From Methanobacteriaceae archaeon (GTDB lineage: Archaea; Methanobacteriota; Methanobacteria; Methanobacteriales; Methanobacteriaceae): a stretch of DNA of 38,648 nucleotides. Location of the stretch: assembly GCA_023249725.1 (NCBI GenBank), contig JAHFBZ010000010.1:1-38648 (forward strand), read 5' to 3'. Shown in pieces: positions 9,192 through 19,156 of this stretch. Below the pieces are notes generated by a model. It did no database searches. It worked only from the letters and a program-made list of their open reading frames with translations, and was not told the origin of the DNA. The position numbers and the translations under genes are program-made. Position 1 is the stretch's first letter, and each line of letters begins with the position of its first letter.

Positions 9192-9944
9192 TTAATCGAG
9201 ATCCTTAAAATTTTCTTCAATCTCTTTTATTATCCTGCTCAGGGCAGCTTTTTCTTGAGGACTACCTACTTTTTTTACTAATCGGTCCATTTCTTTTATT
9301 CTAGCCCAGTAACTAGTTTTTGTTTCTTCATCTGCTAATTCAAACCTTGTATAATGTATTAATGATTCAATTACTGCATATACTCCTCTATTTAGTGGAA
9401 TAGCTTGAGATTTCATTTTAACTACTTCTTCAACATTAGCAGTTACAATTGACATTTTAGAAGATCCTAAATCATTTTGTTTTGTAATTTCTTTTATTTT
9501 GATCACATGACAAACAAAAAAAGCATCTGCATCTTTTAAAAAAGGAATTTCATGATAATATTCAAAATATTCATCACTCAGGTCTTCTAAAGTTGATTTA
9601 GTAAAAATAATAGGATTTTGAGTTATATTTACAATAAAATAATCCTGGTTGTGGATATTATTTACAGTATGGGTTCCTTCGTACAAATATAAAACAATCT
9701 GTTTTGAATTTTTGCATAGAACTCCAATAGGGGCGGCATTAACTGGGCCATTAGTATTAGTACTCTTATCATCTGTTTTTAAATCATCGGACTCTTTTAA
9801 GTGGCCTTGATACTTTTCAAACCCATTAATATTTTTGGTAGTTATAATTGTTTCATATAACTGGCCTTTTGCCATTTGGATAGAATATAAATCATTTAAT
9901 TTTTTATAAGTGGGATTTTCATTATTTAAATGATTTTTTGGCAT
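9192..9944 (-). CDS. DUF447-family flavin-binding-type protein
   Basis: A 250-residue protein with the DUF447 signature GPVNAAPIGV near residue 90, then YEGTHTVNNIHNQDYFIVNIT, typical of a split-barrel fold that binds FMN. The C-terminal third is helical and charged. Family proteins are conserved across methanogens; the reaction is unknown. ATG at 9944 with AAGGAAT upstream. A second in-frame ATG at residue 24 (MAKGQLYETIITT) matches where the conserved fold begins, so the first 23 residues are either a lineage-specific extension or a mis-set start. It converges with ade and lies upstream of no obvious partner. Confidence 0.85.
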   Translation of the reverse strand: MPKNHLNNENPTYKKLNDLYSIQMAKGQLYETIITTKNINGFEKYQGHLKESDDLKTDDKSTNTNGPVNAAPIGVLCKNSKQIVLYLYEGTHTVNNIHNQDYFIVNITQNPIIFTKSTLEDLSDEYFEYYHEIPFLKDADAFFVCHVIKIKEITKQNDLGSSKMSIVTANVEEVVKMKSQAIPLNRGVYAVIESLIHYTRFELADEETKTSYWARIKEMDRLVKKVGSPQEKAALSRIIKEIEENFKDLD

Positions 9945-10027
9945 TTGGATTCCTTTTTATTTATTTATTTATTTATTGCTATTATTAATCTTAAATATGC
10001 TAAATCAGGATATTTTTGAATAAATTC

Positions 10028-10492
10028 TTATTTTAATACACATCCTTTTAAATCTGCATTAATAATACAGTCAAAATCTACTTTACTATCCCAGTCTACT
10101 TTACGGAACATATCCATGTAAGATATTCCAATCACCGTTCCACCATCACCTAAAACATTTTCAATCAATTCATTAATCTGGCTTGGTTCAGATCCAATGT
10201 GGGGAATTGAAAGACCTCCTAAAAGCACTAAAACATCCACATCAGCATTCGAATTTGGTTTTTCCCCTAATTCTAATCCATAATTAGTTATTTCCATTTT
10301 AAGAGCTTTATCTACGTCCGTCATTGGAATAAAAATAGTTTCTTTCTCTCTAATAGCATATGCAAAAAGTAGTGCAAAAGGAGTGCAGACTCCGGGAACT
10401 CCTGCAAAAGCAATTCGCTCAGCATCTTTTACTTCATCTTTAAACGCTTCTAAATGACCTTTAATACCTTCAAACTCTTTAATTTTTTCCAT
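10028..10492 (-). CDS. DUF2124-family protein
   Basis: A 154-residue cytoplasmic protein of a family found essentially in methanogens. It alternates beta strands and helices in a Rossmann-like pattern: RIAFAGVPGVCTPFALLFAYA, then VDVLVLLGGLSIPHIG and GTVIGISYMDMFRKVDW. I chose the ATG at 10490-10492 because GGGGGAT lies just ahead; the frame also opens at a TTG four codons earlier, but that would put the ribosome binding site inside the gene. Function unknown. It is divergent from the ThiN-domain gene. Confidence 0.85.
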   Translation of the reverse strand: MEKIKEFEGIKGHLEAFKDEVKDAERIAFAGVPGVCTPFALLFAYAIREKETIFIPMTDVDKALKMEITNYGLELGEKPNSNADVDVLVLLGGLSIPHIGSEPSQINELIENVLGDGGTVIGISYMDMFRKVDWDSKVDFDCIINADLKGCVLK

Positions 10493-10679
10493 AAAATCCC
10501 CCAATTTACGAAAATAACAATATATTAGTCAATATTCATATATTCAGTCAATGATTATGATTTTAAAATTATATTTCTAATTTAATTCCATTAATTTATT
10601 AATTTCTATTCAATAATCTTTGTTGAATAAATTAAATCTGACTATTGTTATCTTTTTTAGTTAATTATTTTTCAAACTT

Positions 10680-10701
10680 AATATAACCATACGGTTATAT
10701 T
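10680..10701. promoter_or_regulatory. Operator-like dyad overlapping the ThiN gene promoter
   Basis: Perfect inverted repeat AATATAACC - ATAC - GGTTATATT, with 9-bp arms and a 4-bp spacer. The right arm overlaps a TATA-like TTATATTT at 10695-10702, about 26 bp before the ATG at 10725. That spacing, and the absence of a ribosome binding site, suggest a leaderless transcript starting at or near the ATG. A protein bound to the dyad would block TBP/TFB. The regulator is not identified. Confidence 0.6.
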
Positions 10702-10724
10702 TAATCAAATAAATATTTTATATT

Positions 10725-11276
10725 ATGGAAATTGAAAACCTTAAAAGGGGACTGGAGATACTTACTTCATCTGATGAATTTGCATTCATTGTTCCTGAAG
10801 TTAGGACCAACTTAGTAATGGCCAAAATAGATGCTAAAACTGATAAAGATGTTGCAGGAATTCCAGGAAGGATAACTACTTTTAATGGAAGGGCTTTTGC
10901 TTGTAGGAAACCTGAATTTGGAGCATCTTCTCACATGGCCCGTATGGTTTTAAATGTTAGAAAATACGATTCGACAAAGAGAAGTGCCATTGATCTCAAG
11001 TATCACCCTCAAATAATTGAAATCTGCCAGAAACTGGGCCTTAAAGTTTCTTCTTATGATAGAACCCAAGAACCAGAGAATATTAAAAATAAAGAAGGTG
11101 GAACAATTCCATGGGGCGTTAAGGAATCTATAGATAAAATTGGGGAGGTTCCTGATGTTATTTATCATTTGGTGGCATGGGGTAAAGAACCTATTATATG
11201 TTTGCTGGCTCCTGATGCAATAGAAGCTGCCAGAACCGCAGTATGTATTGCTAAGTTGTGGTTGGCTTTTGATTAA
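10725..11276 (+). CDS. Stand-alone ThiN-domain protein (thiamine-phosphate synthase family)
   Basis: A 183-residue protein consisting only of a ThiN domain. The domain is elsewhere found at the C-terminus of ThiDN, where it forms thiamine phosphate from HMP-PP and THZ-P. Family signatures are FAFIVPEVRTNLVMA, GRITTFNGR, EFGASSHMARMVLNVRKYD, RSAIDLKY, YDRTQEPE, GGTIPWGV and the closing GKEPIICLLAPDA. ATG at 10725, probably leaderless. It may be a true thiamine-phosphate synthase or a ligand-sensing relative, since ThiN domains also occur in the archaeal regulator ThiR, but no DNA-binding domain is present here. The operator-like dyad suggests regulated expression. Confidence 0.83.
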   Translation: MEIENLKRGLEILTSSDEFAFIVPEVRTNLVMAKIDAKTDKDVAGIPGRITTFNGRAFACRKPEFGASSHMARMVLNVRKYDSTKRSAIDLKYHPQIIEICQKLGLKVSSYDRTQEPENIKNKEGGTIPWGVKESIDKIGEVPDVIYHLVAWGKEPIICLLAPDAIEAARTAVCIAKLWLAFD

Positions 11277-11577
11277 ATTCGATATTTTGTTTATTCTTCA
11301 AAATTCATCGAATAATAAGAATAAGAATAAGAATAATTTCACAAAATTTTCAATTTGCGGATTCATATTAAGTTAACTATTCAACTTATTTTTCTTAATG
11401 GATTGCCAGCTAGTGATAAAGCAGTACCATTTAAATATTAATATTGCATAATTAAGATAATAGACTTTGATAAATAGATACTATTAACAAATTTACTATA
11501 ATTTATAATTAAATTCTATATTTTTATTTATAGAATTCTACATTTTAAAGATTATTTAGATCATATGAGGGATCATA
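11277..11577. other. Gap with AATAAG microsatellite
   Basis: The gap includes three AATAAG units (11314-11331) plus a partial unit. It should contain the promoter of the SIS-domain gene. No ORF or RNA gene is seen. Confidence 0.4.
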
Positions 11578-12582
11578 ATGAAGTATGATATGTATTACGA
11601 GCTTTTGGAACAGCCCAAATCATTAAAAGATACTTTAAAAGCAGAAAAATCTCAAATGTCTGAGATTTCTAGCAAAATATCTGAAATGGATCGTTTATAT
11701 TTGGTGGGCTGTGGAAGCTCTTTATCAACCTGTTATTCTGCTAGAGATGCTATTAACATGGTTTATGACACACCCGTCGAAGTTTTTACTGGCTATGAGT
11801 TTCTTTATCATAAAAAAATCGAAAATAAAAATGCAGGACTTATAGTAACTTCTCAATCTGGAGAAACTGCAGATACTTTAGCTGCGCTTCGAAGGGCTAA
11901 TGAAATTGGCATTCCCACAGTATCCATAACCAATGAATCTGAAAGCAGTATGATGAAAGAGGCTGCAAACTCAATTTTAACTCGGTGTGGTAGGGAAAAT
12001 GCAATATTAGGTACTAAAACTTATGTTACACAGTTAATGTGTTTATATCAAATTCTTTTTGATGCTTTTGATAATTCACAATCATCTGAGGTTTTAAAAC
12101 AGCTGAAAGATCTTCCAGATATCACTGAAAAACTTATTAAATCCACGGAAAATGAAAATAAAGAACTGGCCCAGAAATTTGCACAGGAAGATATTTTTTA
12201 CTGTATGGGTGGAGGGCCTAATTATGGATTGGCCTACAAATTGGCCATGACTATGCTTATGGAAGGTGCTATTAAACACGCATGTCCTCTTTATTCTGCA
12301 GAATTCCGGCACGGTCTTATTGAAAGAGTGGAAAAAAGTGTTCCTACAATCTTTTTAGATTCTGGATATCCTGGTGATGAATTAACTGAAAGAGCAATTG
12401 AATTCTGTGACAATATTGGTGCTAATAATATTGTGTTCAAAATGCAGGATTATGCAGATGTTAATTATTTATTATCTCCCTTTGTACTAGTAGTTCCTCT
12501 GGAATGGTTTGTTTATTATCTGGCCCATTTCAATGGAGAAGACCCGGGTAGTACCAGACATATTGGGAAAGTTAGATATTAA
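11578..12582 (+). CDS. Double SIS-domain sugar-phosphate isomerase-like protein (GlmS isomerase family)
   Basis: A 334-residue protein with two SIS domains. The first contains [16 protein letters not shown], then [17 protein letters not shown] and GTKTYVTQ. The second starts with [12 protein letters not shown] and has [13 protein letters not shown] and the C-terminal [13 protein letters not shown]. This layout matches the isomerase half of glucosamine-6-phosphate synthase and its stand-alone relatives (amino-sugar phosphate isomerases, deaminases, deglycases). The N-terminal glutaminase domain is absent, so it would need free ammonia or act as a deaminase. ATG with GAGGGATC upstream. A role in amino sugars for pseudomurein is possible but not shown. 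Confidence 0.85.
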   Translation: MKYDMYYELLEQPKSLKDTLKAEKSQMSEISSKISEMDRLYLVGCGSSLSTCYSARDAINMVYDTPVEVFTGYEFLYHKKIENKNAGLIVTSQSGETADTLAALRRANEIGIPTVSITNESESSMMKEAANSILTRCGRENAILGTKTYVTQLMCLYQILFDAFDNSQSSEVLKQLKDLPDITEKLIKSTENENKELAQKFAQEDIFYCMGGGPNYGLAYKLAMTMLMEGAIKHACPLYSAEFRHGLIERVEKSVPTIFLDSGYPGDELTERAIEFCDNIGANNIVFKMQDYADVNYLLSPFVLVVPLEWFVYYLAHFNGEDPGSTRHIGKVRY

Positions 12583-12903
12583 TTTACTAGGTTTAAGCAA
12601 AATATGAGTAAAATATTTTAAAATAATCTTTTTATTATATTTTATAAAATAAAAATTTAGCATAATTCTTTTTTTTAAAAATTACTTTTTTATTTCTAAA
12701 TAAAAGTAAATTTGATAAAAAATTTTTTAATATTTCTTTTGGAATGAATCTTAGAATAAATAATTTCTAGAATTAAATCCATTTTAGCTTATTTTAAATA
12801 AATATTAAATAAAAATATTAATTAATAACCATTTTTATAACTATTATGTGATGTTTTTACAATAAAACACACTTCTAAATGAATTAATGTGCTGAAACTA
12901 ATT
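12583..12903. other. Convergent AT-rich gap
   Basis: About 320 bp between the rightward SIS gene and the leftward Hsp20 gene. It contains T-runs on both strands (for example TTCTTTTTTTT near 12666) that could terminate either transcript. No gene seen. Confidence 0.4.
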
Positions 12904-13386
12904 TTAATCAATTTCAACATTAAATTTCTTTTTTTTGGCTTTAGGAAGATTTATTGTTAAGACACCGTTTTCAAAGTTAGCTGAGGACTCTTCTACAATC
13001 ACGTGTGCTGGCAAATTAACTGATCTTAGTGCTTCTCCATATTTCCGCTCTTTTCTTAGGTAGTTGACATCTTCAACTTCTATTTTTTCCTCAAATTTAG
13101 CACTAATGGTTAAATTACTTTCAGCAAGTTCGATATTTATATCTTCTTTTTTAACCCCGGGAAGATCAGTTTTGACGGTTATTGTTTCTCTAGATTCAAT
13201 AAGGTCAATATTGAGCTTAGAAGGGACTTTTTTACCATATTCTGAGATTTTATTTTCTAAATCTACTTGCATTTCTTTAATGTTTTTAACCACATCATCA
13301 ATCATTTTCTCAGTGGTGGACTTTTTCTTCCCTGCACTATCGTCCTGCTTCGTGGTGCTACTTTCTAATTTTATTTTATCATTCAC
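12904..13386 (-). CDS. hsp20: Small heat-shock protein, Hsp20/alpha-crystallin family
   Basis: ATP-independent chaperone. A polar, charged N-terminal arm (about 60 residues) precedes an alpha-crystallin domain containing [34 protein letters not shown] and [21 protein letters not shown]. The C-terminal IXI-type tail is short. Start choice: the frame opens at a TTG (13387-13389), but the next codon is a GTG at 13384-13386 placed six bases after GGAGG, a better spacing, so I use GTG (160 residues). It overlaps the end of the upstream GTPase gene by 8 bp in another frame, implying translational coupling. Confidence 0.9.
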   Translation of the reverse strand: MNDKIKLESSTTKQDDSAGKKKSTTEKMIDDVVKNIKEMQVDLENKISEYGKKVPSKLNIDLIESRETITVKTDLPGVKKEDINIELAESNLTISAKFEEKIEVEDVNYLRKERKYGEALRSVNLPAHVIVEESSANFENGVLTINLPKAKKKKFNVEID

Positions 13387-14359
13387 CAAATTCCTCCAAT
13401 CGAGTTATTATTTCTTCCACTCCAGTTCCATGAATTGCAGAAATTCGCAATGGATCTTCAAACTTGTCCACATACGCGTCAAGGTACTTAACATTATCAG
13501 CTAAGTCAATTTTGTTAAAAAGACATATGACTGGAGTTTTGAATACTCTTTGAATTTCCTGTAAAAGGTGATATTGGCTTCCTAATGGGTAACCACAAGT
13601 TTCTGAAGCATCGAATATGAATAAAATAACATTAGCTAAATGCTCTAATGCTACCATGGCCCTTAGTTCTATGTCATTCATATCCAGAATTGGTCTATCT
13701 AAAAGTCCAGGAGTGTCAATAATCTGAATTTTTTTCCAATTTCTTTCTAAGTGACCTATCTGGATCCCTTTAGTTGTAAATGGATAATCAGCTACTCTAG
13801 GCTCAGCAGTGGTCAATCTACGAAGAAGAGTTGATTTTCCAACATTTGGAAAACCAGCAATTACGACTGTAGTGGCCGCAAAATCTACGGTTGGCATATT
13901 CCTTAATTTGGCCTTGGCAAAGTCAAGAAAGTCCAAGTCCTTTTCAATTTTTTTTACAACAGATGCTATTCTACCAAAAGCCTGGCTTCTTAGACTGGAT
14001 GATTTATCTGGGGTAGATCTTCTTATACGAGAAGAATAATCTTTTTCTAACTGAGTTATTATGCCTATAGACCAATTTAAGGCGCCTAAAGATTGTTTCA
14101 TCTGATCTACACCTACTGCTACATCTATGTAGTCCTGATAAAACTCAGGCATTTTCTCAATCTCTGGTACTCTGTCCAATATAAGTTGGATTCTATCTCT
14201 TATGACTTGGCAGGCGGTTTGAACTCTAGTTTCTTCTATACGCTTAGATTTTAAATTTCTAGGTATTTTAGAACTTCTTACTCTGGCAGCTGCTTTTTTA
14301 GCCCTTCTAAAACCAGTATCTAGAAGTTCATCTGGTGTGGGGACGGTTGGTATTATCAT
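13379..14359 (-). CDS. NOG1-like GTPase
   Basis: Obg/NOG1-type GTP-binding protein of 326 residues, probably acting in large ribosomal subunit maturation. An N-terminal helical bundle region (residues 1-160, including [20 protein letters not shown]) precedes the G domain: G1 GFPNVGKST at 169-177, G3 DTPG at 215-218, G4 NKID at 282-285, and the G5-like SAIHGTG near the end. The eukaryotic C-terminal extension is absent, as in archaea generally. ATG at 14359 with GTGATTTC upstream. It is followed by the overlapping Hsp20 gene. Confidence 0.93.
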   Translation of the reverse strand: MIIPTVPTPDELLDTGFRRAKKAAARVRSSKIPRNLKSKRIEETRVQTACQVIRDRIQLILDRVPEIEKMPEFYQDYIDVAVGVDQMKQSLGALNWSIGIITQLEKDYSSRIRRSTPDKSSSLRSQAFGRIASVVKKIEKDLDFLDFAKAKLRNMPTVDFAATTVVIAGFPNVGKSTLLRRLTTAEPRVADYPFTTKGIQIGHLERNWKKIQIIDTPGLLDRPILDMNDIELRAMVALEHLANVILFIFDASETCGYPLGSQYHLLQEIQRVFKTPVICLFNKIDLADNVKYLDAYVDKFEDPLRISAIHGTGVEEIITRLEEFGE

Positions 14360-14722
14360 GAAATCACACTTTGTAAATTTATTATAGTAATATATATTTA
14401 ACTGTCGAATCTATATTTTATAATTTAATATTTTATTTAGTCTTTAAATCCAATTTTAGCTTTTATAATCCTTTTTATAAAATTAAATCTCTAAGATTAA
14501 AAACCTCTAAGATTAATCTACTAAAATTAGTTTATTAAAAGCTTATGAGAATTAAGAATATTTTTATAATTTTGAAGTTTATTATAAAATTTAGATTTAA
14601 AAATTCATAAAAACACGTCATTAAAAGTATTTCATTTATAAATTATGTACTGAGTATATTAATAATTTTGTATTAAAAATAAATTCTGTCATTAATTTGT
14701 TTCTTTTTAATTAATTTTGTAT
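14360..14722. other. Gap upstream of the NOG1-hsp20 operon
   Basis: Both flanking genes read leftwards, so this contains the NOG1 promoter and the 3' flank of the AMMECR1-family gene. It has short repeated words (CTCTAAGATTAAAAACCTCTAAGATT near 14491-14515) but no ORF or RNA gene I can defend. Confidence 0.4.
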
Positions 14723-15307
14723 TTATTCTTTTTCATGGAATATCTGTGCCTGAAAATTGAATATTTGTGTATCTGCATCATACCAGCAGTCAGATGGTAG
14801 CCCTGCTTTCATACAAGTATTGCATAAAAATTCTTCTTCATCCCAATTCCACTCCACTGGAACTTGAGGCAATAGAAGGCCTTTATAAAAATTTTTTTCT
14901 ACAATTAAACCATCTAATCCCACTTTAATTTTTTTGAGATAATCCTTTGGATTTTCGACTTCTAACAGTTTTGGTTTACTTAAAACACTAATTTCTAAGT
15001 CTATTTCATCCATTTCGGACTCTTTAACTGGGGGAAAACGAGGATCTGAACTTGCTGCAGAAATAGCAACTTCAATAACTGCATTTACCAGGGGTTTAAT
15101 TGGTTCACAGTACCCTATGCACCCTCTTAATTCACCTTTTCCTCTATCAATGCCCTTTTTATTTAAGGTTACAAAAGCACCCATGGTTTCTTTTAATGAT
15201 TCTGGAGTCTTTTGAGGTGGTGAAATAATTTTCTTATCTTTAATATAGCTGTTAATTGATTTTCTGGCCAATTTAAGCAAAAATTCCCCTTTTTCCTCAG
15301 AAAGCAT
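14723..15307 (-). CDS. AMMECR1-domain protein (TIGR00296)
   Basis: A 194-residue protein with the invariant AMMECR1 signature LRGCIGY near residue 60, plus [24 protein letters not shown] and [26 protein letters not shown]. The family spans archaea to humans; its function is unresolved. The ATG (15305-15307) directly abuts the TAA of tldD, so the two are one transcript and probably translationally coupled. A pair of late cysteines (CNTCMKAGL) is conserved in archaeal members. Confidence 0.92.
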   Translation of the reverse strand: MLSEEKGEFLLKLARKSINSYIKDKKIISPPQKTPESLKETMGAFVTLNKKGIDRGKGELRGCIGYCEPIKPLVNAVIEVAISAASSDPRFPPVKESEMDEIDLEISVLSKPKLLEVENPKDYLKKIKVGLDGLIVEKNFYKGLLLPQVPVEWNWDEEEFLCNTCMKAGLPSDCWYDADTQIFNFQAQIFHEKE

Positions 15308-16681
15308 TTACATGGCACCCCCTACCATTGCATCAATAATCCTTACGTGCGGGCCACCGTCTCCCACAGGAGCAGTTTGGCCTGATTTTCCACAGAATCC
15401 CATGCTCATTTTAAAGTCAGATCCGACACCATTAACCTTTTTTAAGGTTTCCATAATATCTCCGGATAATGAAACATCTCTTAATGGAGTTTTAATTTCC
15501 CCATTTTCAATTTTAAATGATTCAGCTGCATTGAACTGGAATATTCCTTTTCCAGTGTCGACTTGTCCTCCGCGAGAACCTTTAAGATAAATTCCATCAC
15601 TTATATCTCCTATAAGTTCATCAAATTTTAATTCACCTGGTTTAAGGTAGGTATTACTCATTCGAACTATAGGTTGCTCACTAATTATGGACCTGGCATT
15701 TCCTGAAGATTCAATATTTAACTTAGATGCGGTTTCTCTAGAACTTAAAAGAGATTTAAGAATTCCATTCTCCACCAGAATATTTTCTTTTGTTTTTGTT
15801 CCTTCAGCATCATATGCATAATATCCAAATGCATCCATACTAGCATCATCAATTATAGTTACCATACTGGATCCTATCTGACTTCCTATTTTGTCTTTTA
15901 GTATTGAATCATTTTGTAATATTAAATCTGCCTCAGCAGCATGGCCCAATGCTTCATGAATAAATACTCCGGTTAATTCACAATCAGTTACCACTGAGAA
16001 CTTTCCAGATGGTGCTTTTTCTGCTGAAAGCAATCGAATGGCTTTTTCACCAATTTTTCTACCGAATTTTTCAATGTCAGCATTCTTTAATACTTCAAAT
16101 CCTTTAGAACCACCCATACTTCCATGACCAAACTGAATAACTTCTCCATCGGCAGCTACTGCATTTAAGAACATACCCACTCGAGATTCTTCCATGGTCA
16201 CTCTAGAACCTTCTGAACTTAAAAAAATACTGTTACTTTCACTATCAACATAGTTAACAGTGGTACTAACTACTTGATCAACTGTAGCTGATTGATTGGC
16301 TTCTTTGATAATTTCCTTTTTTTCTTCAGTTGAAACATCAGCGGGTTTTATTTTGGCCGAAGATTTTACATTATCCACTGCGACATCAGATTTAGTTAAT
16401 TGAACATCGCTTTTAAGAGATTTGGATAATTTAAGAGCATATTCTCCTATTTCACTTAATTTTGAAAGGTCTGTTGTAAAAGCAAATCCCCATGCTCCAC
16501 CATTAAGGACCCTAACCCGACCCCCATGGTCAAATCCAGATTTTATTTCTTGAACTTTACCATCTTTCATTAAAATGGAGGTGCTGTTGCCGCTACCTGC
16601 ACGTATATCAACGTAATCGACTTTATTTTCTAAATCACGGATTATTTTTTCAAATGAATCTAAATCAAGAGTATTTTTCAT
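15308..16681 (-). CDS. tldD: TldD-family metallopeptidase subunit
   Basis: A 457-residue member of the TldD/PmbA (TldE) family, whose characterised bacterial pair degrades unfolded or modified peptides. The zinc-binding HEALGH is at residues 242-247, which marks the catalytic TldD type rather than the inactive TldE partner. Other signatures are [33 protein letters not shown]-like [16 protein letters not shown], and the C-terminal [24 protein letters not shown] with GGGGAT upstream. No TldE/PmbA gene lies next to it; instead AMMECR1 follows with no gap. Confidence 0.93.
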   Translation of the reverse strand: MKNTLDLDSFEKIIRDLENKVDYVDIRAGSGNSTSILMKDGKVQEIKSGFDHGGRVRVLNGGAWGFAFTTDLSKLSEIGEYALKLSKSLKSDVQLTKSDVAVDNVKSSAKIKPADVSTEEKKEIIKEANQSATVDQVVSTTVNYVDSESNSIFLSSEGSRVTMEESRVGMFLNAVAADGEVIQFGHGSMGGSKGFEVLKNADIEKFGRKIGEKAIRLLSAEKAPSGKFSVVTDCELTGVFIHEALGHAAEADLILQNDSILKDKIGSQIGSSMVTIIDDASMDAFGYYAYDAEGTKTKENILVENGILKSLLSSRETASKLNIESSGNARSIISEQPIVRMSNTYLKPGELKFDELIGDISDGIYLKGSRGGQVDTGKGIFQFNAAESFKIENGEIKTPLRDVSLSGDIMETLKKVNGVGSDFKMSMGFCGKSGQTAPVGDGGPHVRIIDAMVGGAM

Positions 16682-16978
16682 TAATATCCCCTTTGCTATA
16701 TAATCAATAAATTTTAATCAATAAATTTAATATTAAATAAAATTTCATTATCCGGTATTTAATATTCTGGAAATCAATTTTTTCCCATAAATATTTACTT
16801 CCAAAAAATTTCATTATATGGGCTATTGATAGTTTTATTTTATTATAATAACTTATCATATCAATTTATTTAAATATATATTAATTCTAAAGTAAAATAT
16901 ATTTATGATAAACTATTAAATAATTAAAGTTTGCATTTATTTCTTTTAATTTTACATATTAAAGCACCAGGTGGTAAT
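16682..16978. promoter_or_regulatory. Divergent promoter region of tldD and the homocysteine operon
   Basis: About 300 bp between divergent genes. TATA-like AAATATATATTAA (16870-16882) and AAAATATATTTATG (16893-16906) precede the rightward operon; the leftward promoter cannot be placed. No ORF with support. Confidence 0.35.
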
Positions 16979-18535
16979 TTGAAAACAATTCAGGAGATAA
17001 ACCAAAAAATAAAGAACGGCGACGCAGTTGTGGTAACTGCCGATGAAATGACAAGTATTGTCGCCCAGAATGGGGCCCAGAAGGCGGCTGAAGAAATTGA
17101 TGTGGTCACGACTGGTACATTTGGTGCTATGTGTTCTTCTGGAGCTTTCTTAAATTTCGGACACTCTGATCCACCAATAAAAATGACTAAAACCTTCCTT
17201 AATGGTGTGGAAGCGTATTCTGGACTGGCATCTGTTGATGCCTATTTGGGAGCAACCCAACCCAGTCAAAATCCAGAAATTGGTCTTCATTATGGTGGAG
17301 CTCATGTTATAGAAGATTTAATTCGTGGAAAAGAAGTAGAACTTATTGCTGATGCATATGGAACTGATTGTTATCCTTTAAAACGGGTAGAAACTTCCAT
17401 AACTTTGGATAAAATCAATCAAGCAACTATGGTAAACCCCAGGAACTGCTATCAAAATTATGCAGTAGCTATAAATTCTACTGATGAAACTCTTTATACT
17501 TATATGGGTACTTTACTTCCTAAATTTGGAAATGTAACCTATTCCAGTGCCGGAACGCTTTCCCCACTTATTAATGATCCTTATTTCAATACAATAGGGA
17601 TGGGTACTAAAATATTCTTGGGTGGTGCTGAAGGATATATCATATCTGAAGGTACTCAACATGCTACCGAAAATGAAAGGCGGAATGGAGTACCAGTTAG
17701 TGCATCTGGTACTTTGATGCTTCAGGGTGACATGAAGAAAATGAACCCCGAATATATTAGGGGTGCTACTATGCCTAAATATGGCCCTACTCTTTATGTA
17801 GGGGCAGGAATACCCATACCTATTTTAAATGAGGAAGTTGCCACCAGAACTGCTATCAGTGATGAAGAAATAATCTGTAAAATTATAGATTACGGGGTTC
17901 CTCGCCGAAGCAGGCCAGTAATAAGAGAAACTAACTACAAAGAATTAAAAACAGGTAAAATTGAAATTGATGGAATTGAAGTTCCAACTTCGCCACTTTC
18001 ATCATATAAACGATCCAAAATGGTGGCTGTAGAATTGAAAGAGTGGATAGAAAAAGGGGATTTCTTACTAACAAATCCTGTAAGGCCATTATCTTCTAAG
18101 GGAAATATAGTTAAACCTCTGGAAATAAGTAAACCCTTGGTTATGGTTAAAGATATTGAAAGTAAACCTGTTATCATGGCCTATTCTGGTGAGAAAATAA
18201 ATGATGTAGCCAAAAAATTAGTGGACAATAATATTAATCACTTACCTGTAGTAGATAATGATGGAAAATTGAAGGGTATTGTAACTTCCTGGGACATTGC
18301 AGATGGTGTGGCCAAAGGGAAATCTAAACTGGATGAATTAATGACCCGAAAGGTTATAATTGCCCGTGAAGATGAATCTGTGGATATTATTGCCCGTAGA
18401 ATTGATAAAAATAATATTTCTGGTCTACCTATTGTTGATAAGGAAAATATTGTTAAGGGAATGATTACTGCAGAAGACATTTCCCGATTGATTGGAGAGA
18501 ATTTAAAAGATGAAAATGGGGGAGAGTCAATATGA
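16979..18535 (+). CDS. DUF39-CBS protein for homocysteine biosynthesis (MA1821 type)
   Basis: A 518-residue protein: a DUF39 domain (about 1-360) followed by two CBS domains (about 395-515). In Methanosarcina acetivorans the orthologue MA1821, with its ferredoxin-like partner MA1822, is needed to make homocysteine from aspartate semialdehyde and sulfide. Conserved cysteines stand at 52 (GAMCSSG) and 131 (TDCYPLKR), candidates for carrying sulfur. Start: the TTG at 16979-16981 sits right after AGGTGGT and gives [11 protein letters not shown]; the frame opens earlier at a TTG (16931) with no ribosome binding site. The CBS pair may sense an adenosyl ligand. The stop overlaps the next start as ATGA. 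Confidence 0.92.
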   Translation: MKTIQEINQKIKNGDAVVVTADEMTSIVAQNGAQKAAEEIDVVTTGTFGAMCSSGAFLNFGHSDPPIKMTKTFLNGVEAYSGLASVDAYLGATQPSQNPEIGLHYGGAHVIEDLIRGKEVELIADAYGTDCYPLKRVETSITLDKINQATMVNPRNCYQNYAVAINSTDETLYTYMGTLLPKFGNVTYSSAGTLSPLINDPYFNTIGMGTKIFLGGAEGYIISEGTQHATENERRNGVPVSASGTLMLQGDMKKMNPEYIRGATMPKYGPTLYVGAGIPIPILNEEVATRTAISDEEIICKIIDYGVPRRSRPVIRETNYKELKTGKIEIDGIEVPTSPLSSYKRSKMVAVELKEWIEKGDFLLTNPVRPLSSKGNIVKPLEISKPLVMVKDIESKPVIMAYSGEKINDVAKKLVDNNINHLPVVDNDGKLKGIVTSWDIADGVAKGKSKLDELMTRKVIIAREDESVDIIARRIDKNNISGLPIVDKENIVKGMITAEDISRLIGENLKDENGGESI

Positions 18536-18918
18536 AAGCATGGTTAAAATTTTTACCCACTATTGTTAACAAAGCAATCATGTCTGATGCTATTAAGATA
18601 TATGACATCGATTTTAACATTTTAAGAGCTCATATTAATCCTCGGGGTGGAAAAATGCTGGTAGAAATCAGTGGGCCTCAGGAAAATGAATGTATTCAAT
18701 ATATGGAAGAACAAGGTATTGAAGTAATTCCTATAATGAGGGTAGTTCAAAAGGACTCAGAAAAATGCGTGGATTGTGGGGCCTGTGTTTCCCTTTGTCC
18801 TGTCAAGGCCATCTGTATTCAAGATGATTGGGGAGTGGAGATTGACAACCAAAACTGCATTGGTTGCGGTTTTTGTGTTAATTCCTGTCCAACCAAAGCT
18901 ATTAGTTTAATGGAATGA
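18532..18918 (+). CDS. NIL-domain 2[4Fe-4S] ferredoxin (MA1822 type)
   Basis: A 128-residue partner of the DUF39-CBS protein. The N-terminal half holds a NIL domain ([33 protein letters not shown] region, residues 23-58). The C-terminal half carries two CxxCxxCxxxCP motifs, [12 protein letters not shown] and [12 protein letters not shown], so two 4Fe-4S clusters are expected. It probably supplies electrons for sulfur reduction in homocysteine assembly. ATG at 18532 overlaps the upstream stop by 4 bp, with GGGGGAGAG ahead, so translation is coupled. Preceding residues MKAWLKFLP lack a signal sequence; the protein is cytoplasmic. Confidence 0.93.
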   Translation: MKAWLKFLPTIVNKAIMSDAIKIYDIDFNILRAHINPRGGKMLVEISGPQENECIQYMEEQGIEVIPIMRVVQKDSEKCVDCGACVSLCPVKAICIQDDWGVEIDNQNCIGCGFCVNSCPTKAISLME

Positions 18919-19156
18919 ATTAAATATTCTTTTTCATTAATTTTTAGCTTTTTATAACTTTTTTTTTATATGATTTTTTAAATAAAAATTAAATTAAAAA
19001 TTATTTAATTACTAATTCCATAGATATGAATTAAATTTGAAATTATAATTTATTAGATAGTTAATCTAAACAACATTTTAATTAATTTATTATATTAAAT
19101 TTAAAATATATTTATAATGAATAATATGAGTGCAAATAAAATGAAAGGTGGTTTTA

